DNA of 8,611 nucleotides from Prevotellamassilia sp. (lineage in GTDB: Bacteria > Bacteroidota > Bacteroidia > Bacteroidales > Bacteroidaceae). Below, piece by piece: positions 4,366 through 8,611 of the stretch. The DNA lies in NCBI GenBank assembly GCA_018383375.1, contig JAHAWW010000253.1, positions 1 to 8,611 on the forward strand, read 5' to 3'. Made by a program: the position numbers and the translations under genes. Each line of letters opens with the position of its first letter. Position 1 is the first letter of the stretch. The notes beneath the pieces are model-generated. The model made no database searches. It was not told the DNA's origin and saw only the letters and a program-made list of their open reading frames with translations.

Positions 4366-5577
4366 ATGGAACTTATTCCTCGTCCACAATACACAGAGAA
4401 GATTGCCGACTTGATCAATCGCGGTATGATGCTTATCCTCGTCGGTCAGCGCCGAGTCGGGAAAAGCAAGATACTCGAGCTGTTTAAGGATTGGCTCATT
4501 CTGCATCGTCCGGAAGCCAATATTGTGTATGTCAATAAAGAATTTCAAGAGTTCCGCGATATTGTAACGGCGGAGCAATTATATGATTATGCAGTCTCGC
4601 GGTTGCCTGAAGGTGGCGATAATTATCTCCTTGTTGATGAAGTGCAGGATATTGAGCATTATGAAAACGCACTTCGAAGTTTTCACGCCGAAAACCGCTG
4701 CCAGGTGATTGCTACCGGCAGCAATGCCTATATCTTCTCGAGTGAGTTGGGTACGCGCCTTTCAGGGAGATATATTGAGATAAAAATATACAGCCTTTCC
4801 TATCTCGAGTTTCTGCAATTCCACCGTATGGAAGACAGCGACCAGGCTCTTATGCATTACCTCGTCATAGGCGGTCTGCCCGGCCTGCTCGCCTTTAGCC
4901 CTGAAGAGAAATCGCAAACAAACGACTATCTTGAGGGCGTTTACAGCACTATCCTTGTGAAGGATATTGTCAGTAGAGAAAAGGTGCGCAATGTCACGCA
5001 ATTAGAAAATATCATACGCTTTGTCGCCGACAATATTGGTAAGCCGATATCAATTACCAACATCGCCAGATATATGACTTCGAAGGGCGAGAAAATAAGC
5101 GAAGAGACCGTTTCAAACTATCTCAAATATCTTCGTGACGCATTTTTGGCAGTTCCTATAAGGCGTTTTGATATCCATGGCAAAATGCTCCTTGAGTCGA
5201 ACAATAAACACTATTTTTCGGACCATGGTGTCCGCAACTATCTTTGCGGTGCGGATGTCAGGGGCAGCATTGAAAAGATTATGGAGAATGTCGTATGGAA
5301 CCATCTGCGTCGGCAGGGGTTTGAAGTCACTGTCGGCCTCCTTCGAGCCGGAGAGATAGACTTCGTTGCCACCAAGGCTGCCAAGCGGATATATATTCAA
5401 GTGACCTATCTCCTCGCTTCCGACGATACCCTCAAACGGGAGTTTGGCAACCTCGCCGCTATCAAAGACAATTATCCCAAGTATGTGGTTTCGCTCGATC
5501 CTGTCGGTGGAGGGATCAGTAAATACCCCGGAATTAAACATATCAAACTTCGGGATTTTCTGAAAATGGATTTATAA
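4366..5577 (+). CDS. AAA+ family ATPase with C-terminal DUF4143 domain
   Basis: Predicted ATP-binding protein of the archaeal-type ATPase/DUF4143 family, 403 residues, common and scattered in Bacteroidota; cellular role unknown. The N-terminal domain has Walker A GQRRVGKS (27-34), Walker B YLLVDEVQDI (87-96), the sensor segment ATGSNAYIFSSELGTRLSGRY (116-136; key residues T117, S119, R131, R135) and YSLSYLEFL (142-150). A winged-helix-like middle segment (about 210-262, ITNIARYMTSKG...ETVSNYLKYL) follows. The C-terminal part contains ENVVWNHLRRQGFEV (307-321) and GEIDFVATKAAKRIYIQVTYLL (329-350; key residues E330, D332, Q345), similar to a PD-(D/E)XK nuclease fold with an altered ExK step. 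There are no membrane segments. Codon use is more AT-rich and less GCC-biased than in flanking genes, and the gene stands alone between a terminator and the ilvA promoter, which suggests horizontal acquisition. Confidence 0.9.
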   Translation: MELIPRPQYTEKIADLINRGMMLILVGQRRVGKSKILELFKDWLILHRPEANIVYVNKEFQEFRDIVTAEQLYDYAVSRLPEGGDNYLLVDEVQDIEHYENALRSFHAENRCQVIATGSNAYIFSSELGTRLSGRYIEIKIYSLSYLEFLQFHRMEDSDQALMHYLVIGGLPGLLAFSPEEKSQTNDYLEGVYSTILVKDIVSREKVRNVTQLENIIRFVADNIGKPISITNIARYMTSKGEKISEETVSNYLKYLRDAFLAVPIRRFDIHGKMLLESNNKHYFSDHGVRNYLCGADVRGSIEKIMENVVWNHLRRQGFEVTVGLLRAGEIDFVATKAAKRIYIQVTYLLASDDTLKREFGNLAAIKDNYPKYVVSLDPVGGGISKYPGIKHIKLRDFLKMDL

Positions 5578-5811
5578 GTCATCATGTTATATTCTTGCCA
5601 AAAAAAGGTTGGCTGATATTGCACTTGCAGATTGACTTTTGTTGAGTCGATATTCGGCGTTTTGTATTTATACAAGTCAATAAAAGCCGCAAAAATTTGT
5701 CGGTTTGTATAATTATTTGTAAAATTGCATCCGATTTGCCACATTTGTTCTTCCTTTTGTGACTAAAATCTACAAAGATGCATTTGCGGCACAATCTAAA
5801 CCTATCATTTC
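5578..5811. other. AT-rich intergenic region between the ATPase gene and ilvA
   Basis: About 230 bases without a gene. It holds the palindrome TTGTAT-TT-ATACAA (5662-5675) inside a larger bulged pairing of CGGC-g-TTTT (5655-5663) with AAAAGCCG (5683-5690). This could end the ATPase transcript weakly, but no T-run follows it. Several TTTG tetramers lie between 5695 and 5786, and the best promoter arrangement is listed separately. Confidence 0.5.
5756..5786 (+). promoter_or_regulatory. Likely promoter of ilvA
   Basis: TTTG (5756-5759), 19 bases and TGCATTTG (5779-5786) match the Bacteroidota pattern with one mismatch (TG for TA). The expected transcription start is around 5793, giving a leader of about 20 bases. 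No attenuator-like leader peptide rich in Ile or Leu codons is visible. Confidence 0.5.
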
Positions 5812-7014
5812 ATGCTCACTCTTGATTTAGTCTATAAGGCGTCTACTGTGTTGGGCGACGTGATACGCAAAACGCCTCTGATACCCACAGATAAGATAAA
5901 TCCAGACTGCAACGTTTATCTTAAGCCCGAAAACCTTCAGGTGACCGGTTCGTTTAAGGTGCGTGGTGCAGGTTTTAAGATTTCCCAGCTCTCAGCCGAA
6001 GAGAAGGCCCATGGCGTCATTGCCTGTTCGGCCGGCAACCATGCACAGGGCGTGGCTTTGGCCGCTCGCCGATATGGCATCCCGGCACTGATTTGCATGC
6101 CGGCCGGTGCGCCCATCAGCAAGGTGGAGGCCACGCGTGAGTTGGGTGCCGAGATTTGTCTTGTTCCCGGTGTCTATGACGACGCCTATGCCCGCGCCAT
6201 TCAGCTTAACAAAGAGAAAGGGATGACCTTCATTCATCCTTTCGACGACGAGCAAGTCATTGCCGGCCAAGGCACCATCGGTATGGAGATACTCGGTGAG
6301 AACCCCGACCTCGACGTGGTGTTTGTGCCCATTGGCGGAGGCGGTTTGGCCAGTGGCATAGCCTTTGCCATCAAGGCCCTCAAGCCCTCAGTGCGTGTGA
6401 TTGGCGTACAGGCCGCCGGCGCCGCGAGCATGAAAGGCAGCCGCGACCACAACCAGATAGAGTCGCTGGCCTCGGTGCTGACCATTGCCGACGGCATAGC
6501 CGTGAAAGAGCCGGGTGTGCACACCTTTGAACTATGCCAGAAATATGTCGACGAGGTGGTGACGGTGACCGAAGACGAAATCTGCGCCGCCATCTTGACC
6601 CTCATCGAGCAGCACAAACTCATTGCCGAGGGCGCAGGCGCCGTAAGCGTGGCAGCAGCCATGTTTAACAAAGTAGACATTAAAGGCCAAAACGTATGCT
6701 GCATCGTCAGCGGTGGCAACATCGACGTGACCATTTTGAGCCGCGTCATCAACCGTGGTCTGCTCAAAGGCGGCCGTACCACCGAGATGCTCATCGAGAT
6801 GCCCGACCGTCCCGGCTCGCTCTTGGGTCTTTGCAATGTCATCTGCCGCTTTGGTGCCAACATCATTTCCATCCACCACGAGCGCAACGGCGAAAGCCCC
6901 GACGTCAACTCGTGTAACCTCCGCGTGGTGCTCGAAACGCGAAACCTGCAACACATCAACGACATTCACGTCGGTATTGAAGCCGCAGGCTATGACATCT
7001 TGCAAGAGAAATAA
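5812..7014 (+). CDS. ilvA: Threonine ammonia-lyase (threonine dehydratase) with one ACT domain
   Basis: Pyridoxal-phosphate enzyme converting threonine to 2-oxobutanoate and ammonia, the first step of isoleucine synthesis. The 400 residues fit the medium-length form with a single regulatory domain. Lys49 in TGSFKVRGA (45-53) is the expected PLP Schiff-base lysine. SAGNHAQGVA (73-82) is the substrate/cofactor loop, GGGGL (175-179) the phosphate-binding glycine loop, and SGGN (300-303) contacts the pyridine ring. An ACT domain starts near 324 (TEMLIEMPDRPGSLLGL, 324-340) and runs to the end, so allosteric control by an amino acid is likely, though the effector cannot be read from the sequence. 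It differs from the long E. coli IlvA form, which has a two-part ACT-like C-terminus, and from the short catabolic TdcB form. gdhA follows after 44 bases, probably in the same transcript. Confidence 0.93.
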   Translation: MLTLDLVYKASTVLGDVIRKTPLIPTDKINPDCNVYLKPENLQVTGSFKVRGAGFKISQLSAEEKAHGVIACSAGNHAQGVALAARRYGIPALICMPAGAPISKVEATRELGAEICLVPGVYDDAYARAIQLNKEKGMTFIHPFDDEQVIAGQGTIGMEILGENPDLDVVFVPIGGGGLASGIAFAIKALKPSVRVIGVQAAGAASMKGSRDHNQIESLASVLTIADGIAVKEPGVHTFELCQKYVDEVVTVTEDEICAAILTLIEQHKLIAEGAGAVSVAAAMFNKVDIKGQNVCCIVSGGNIDVTILSRVINRGLLKGGRTTEMLIEMPDRPGSLLGLCNVICRFGANIISIHHERNGESPDVNSCNLRVVLETRNLQHINDIHVGIEAAGYDILQEK

Positions 7015-7058
7015 CACACGACATCAATATTTATTCATATAAAAACCTACCTACAACA

Positions 7059-8396
7059 ATGAAAGCTTCAGAAGTCATCGAAACGCTCAAACGGCGTTTC
7101 CCGGGAGAGCCTGAGTATATTCAGGCCGTAAGTGAGGTGCTCGACACCATCGAAGAGGAGTATAACAAACATCCCGAGTTTGAGTCGGCCAATCTCATTG
7201 AGCGTCTGTGCATCCCCGACCGCATCATCTCGTTCCGCGTCACCTGGACCGACGACAAAGGCCGCATCCAGACCAACATGGGCTATCGCGTGCAGCATTC
7301 CAACTCCATCGGCCCCTACAAAGGCGGCATCCGTTTCCACAGCTCTGTGAACCTCGGCATCTTGAAGTTCCTCGCCTTCGAGCAGACCTTCAAAAACTCA
7401 CTCACCACCCTGCCTATGGGCGGTGCAAAAGGCGGTAGCGACTTCTCGCCCCGTGGCAAGTCAAACGCCGAAGTGATGCGCTTCTGCCAAGCCTTTATGA
7501 CCGAACTGTGGCGCAACATCGGTCCCGACACTGACGTGCCTGCCGGCGACATTGGCGTGGGTGGCCGCGAAGTGGGCTATATGTTTGGTATGTACAAGAA
7601 ACTCGCCCGCGAGCATACCGGTACGCTCACCGGCAAAGGCCTCGCCTTCGGCGGTTCGCTCATCCGTCCTGAAGCCACCGGCTATGGCAACGTTTATTTC
7701 TTGCAAGAAATGCTCAAGACCCGCGGCATCGACATCAAGGGTAAGCGTGTTTGCATCTCAGGTTCGGGCAACGTGGCCCAATACACCGCCGAGAAACTCA
7801 TCGCTCTGGGCGCTGTGCCCATCACGATGTCCGACTCTGACGGCTACATCTACGATCCCGAAGGCATCACCCGCGAGAAGCTCGACTACATCATGGAGCT
7901 CAAAAATCTCTATCGTGGTCGCATCTATGAATATGCCGATAAATATCCCGGCGTGAAATATGTGGCCGGTGCCCGTCCGTGGGGTGAGAAGTGCGACATT
8001 GCCATGCCTTCTGCCACACAAAACGAGATTGACGGCGAAGACGCTCGTCAGCTCCTGGCCAATGGTGTGATTGCCGTGTCGGAGGGTGCCAACATGCCCT
8101 CTACGCCCGAAGCCGTCGACGCCTTCCTCGAGGCCGGCATTCTCTATGCTCCGGGTAAGGCCGCCAATGCCGGTGGTGTGTCGGTTTCAGGTCTTGAAAT
8201 GACACAAAACGCCCAGCATCTCTCTTGGACTGCCGAGGAGGTGGACCAGCGCCTGCACCTCATCATGGAAGACATTCACGCCCAGTGTGTGAAATACGGC
8301 CAGCGTCCCGACGGCACAGTCAACTATGTGCGTGGTGCCAATGTGGCCGGCTTCATGAAGGTGGCCAGTGCCATGATGGCTCAAGGCATTCTCTAA
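7059..8396 (+). CDS. gdhA: Glutamate dehydrogenase, hexameric, probably NADP(H)-dependent
   Basis: Catalyses reversible reductive amination of 2-oxoglutarate to glutamate, mainly for ammonia assimilation if NADPH is used. The 445 residues are typical of the small hexameric class. Substrate-site motifs are GPYKGGIRFH (85-94, Lys88) and LPMGGAKGGSDFSPRGK (118-134, catalytic Lys124); PAGDIGVGGRE (161-171) carries the conserved catalytic Asp164. The Rossmann part has ISGSGNVAQY (233-242) and MSDSDGYIYDPEGI (257-270). The Ser-Asp-Ser after the second strand is as in NADP-specific E. coli GdhA and unlike the SGP of the NAD-type clostridial enzyme, so NADP preference is inferred. Residues 340-346 (VSEGANM) and 365-378 (PGKAANAGGVSVSG) complete the active site. 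No promoter is seen in the 44-base gap after ilvA, so co-transcription is likely. A long hairpin follows the stop. Confidence 0.96.
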   Translation: MKASEVIETLKRRFPGEPEYIQAVSEVLDTIEEEYNKHPEFESANLIERLCIPDRIISFRVTWTDDKGRIQTNMGYRVQHSNSIGPYKGGIRFHSSVNLGILKFLAFEQTFKNSLTTLPMGGAKGGSDFSPRGKSNAEVMRFCQAFMTELWRNIGPDTDVPAGDIGVGGREVGYMFGMYKKLAREHTGTLTGKGLAFGGSLIRPEATGYGNVYFLQEMLKTRGIDIKGKRVCISGSGNVAQYTAEKLIALGAVPITMSDSDGYIYDPEGITREKLDYIMELKNLYRGRIYEYADKYPGVKYVAGARPWGEKCDIAMPSATQNEIDGEDARQLLANGVIAVSEGANMPSTPEAVDAFLEAGILYAPGKAANAGGVSVSGLEMTQNAQHLSWTAEEVDQRLHLIMEDIHAQCVKYGQRPDGTVNYVRGANVAGFMKVASAMMAQGIL

Positions 8397-8417
8397 GACT
8401 ATCTGTTTAGTCTGTTA

Positions 8418-8479
8418 GCATCCACAACCGCGTTTAAATCCTCACACCGGGATTTGAACGCGGTTGTGGTGTTTGATGC
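8418..8479 (+). terminator. Long hairpin after gdhA, probable transcript end
   Basis: Bases 8422-8441 pair with 8450-8469 over 20 base pairs with one G-U and no bulge, leaving an 8-base loop. GCATC (8418-8422) and GATGC (8475-8479) can extend the base or compete with it. It starts 25 bases after the gdhA stop. The sequence after the right arm (TGTTTGATGCGC) is not a proper T-run, so it may protect the 3' end or act with a factor, not as a classic intrinsic terminator. Confidence 0.6.
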
Positions 8480-8611
8480 GCAACAAACGCGAAAAAACGG
8501 GTTCATTTTGGCCTTCACGCCATATTTGTATATACCCAAAAGTTTGCCTTTTTCCCAATCACACAATCACGCCTCTGTAACATTCAGATAATGAGCCGAT
8601 TGCTGTGACTG
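8480..8611. other. Right-edge sequence without a clear gene
   Basis: No start or domain is visible on either strand. On the minus strand a frame entering from the right edge reads 14 codons (8611-8570, ending HYLNVTEA) to a TGA at 8569-8567. This could be the tail of a leftward gene or chance. TTTGTATATACCC (8525-8537) resembles TTTGTAAATATACCC at 4274-4288 upstream of the ATPase gene. Confidence 0.35.

Noticed and set aside
5655..5690. Hairpin after the ATPase gene as an intrinsic terminator
   Set aside because: The stem is bulged and no T-run follows the right arm, so I left it as a described palindrome only.
4273..5723. ATTTGTAAA at 4273-4281 and 5715-5723 as direct repeats bounding an ATPase insertion
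   Set aside because: Nine A/T-rich bases in A/T-rich intergenic DNA can match by chance. The copies are not at the gene boundaries and no transposase or terminal inverted repeats are present.
6234..6965. 243-codon minus-strand open frame inside ilvA
   Set aside because: Antisense to a clear PLP enzyme; the product is Ser/Thr/Met/Pro-rich with no domain.

Overview
The window looks like a chromosomal segment of a Bacteroidota bacterium, most probably a Prevotella-like member of the Bacteroidales. The reasons are the Bacteroides-type promoter elements (TTTG, about 19-20 bases, then TAnnTTTG) in front of several genes, the lack of Shine-Dalgarno sequences before convincing starts, an alpha2-type GlyRS of 513 residues, a glyS-FKBP lipoprotein gene pair, and the GCC/GAC-rich codon use. 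The genus is an inference.

Layout. At the left edge is the 5' end of gltX (glutamyl-tRNA synthetase) on the minus strand, with its promoter. Next comes about 0.8 kb without a credible gene. It is rich in inverted repeats: a terminator-like hairpin, a 13-bp-arm palindrome around AATAAGG/CCTTATT, a chain of hairpins that resembles a dispersed Bacteroidales intergenic repeat, and a perfect 14-bp palindrome. The plus-strand cluster glyS - FKBP-type lipoprotein - HAD hydrolase follows, with gaps of 5 and 27 bases, and ends at a clear intrinsic terminator (4238-4263). A self-contained gene for a DUF4143-type AAA+ ATPase follows with its own promoter; a 9-base motif repeated in that promoter could be an operator. 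Its codon use differs from its neighbours and it looks like an accessory insertion. Then comes ilvA (threonine ammonia-lyase with one ACT domain) with its own promoter, followed 44 bases later by gdhA (hexameric glutamate dehydrogenase, NADP type by motif). A long hairpin follows gdhA, and the last 130 bases hold no clear gene.

How the genes fit together. gltX and glyS are divergent tRNA-charging genes. The FKBP protein should be a lipid-anchored envelope folding factor, linked to glyS only by position. IlvA releases ammonia from threonine on the way to isoleucine, and glutamate dehydrogenase can fix ammonia onto 2-oxoglutarate, so the ilvA-gdhA pair makes sense as an amino-nitrogen unit.

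I found no CRISPR array, transposase, phage gene or clearly new multi-gene system. The most unusual parts are the structured gltX-glyS intergenic region and the ATPase gene with its duplicated promoter motif.
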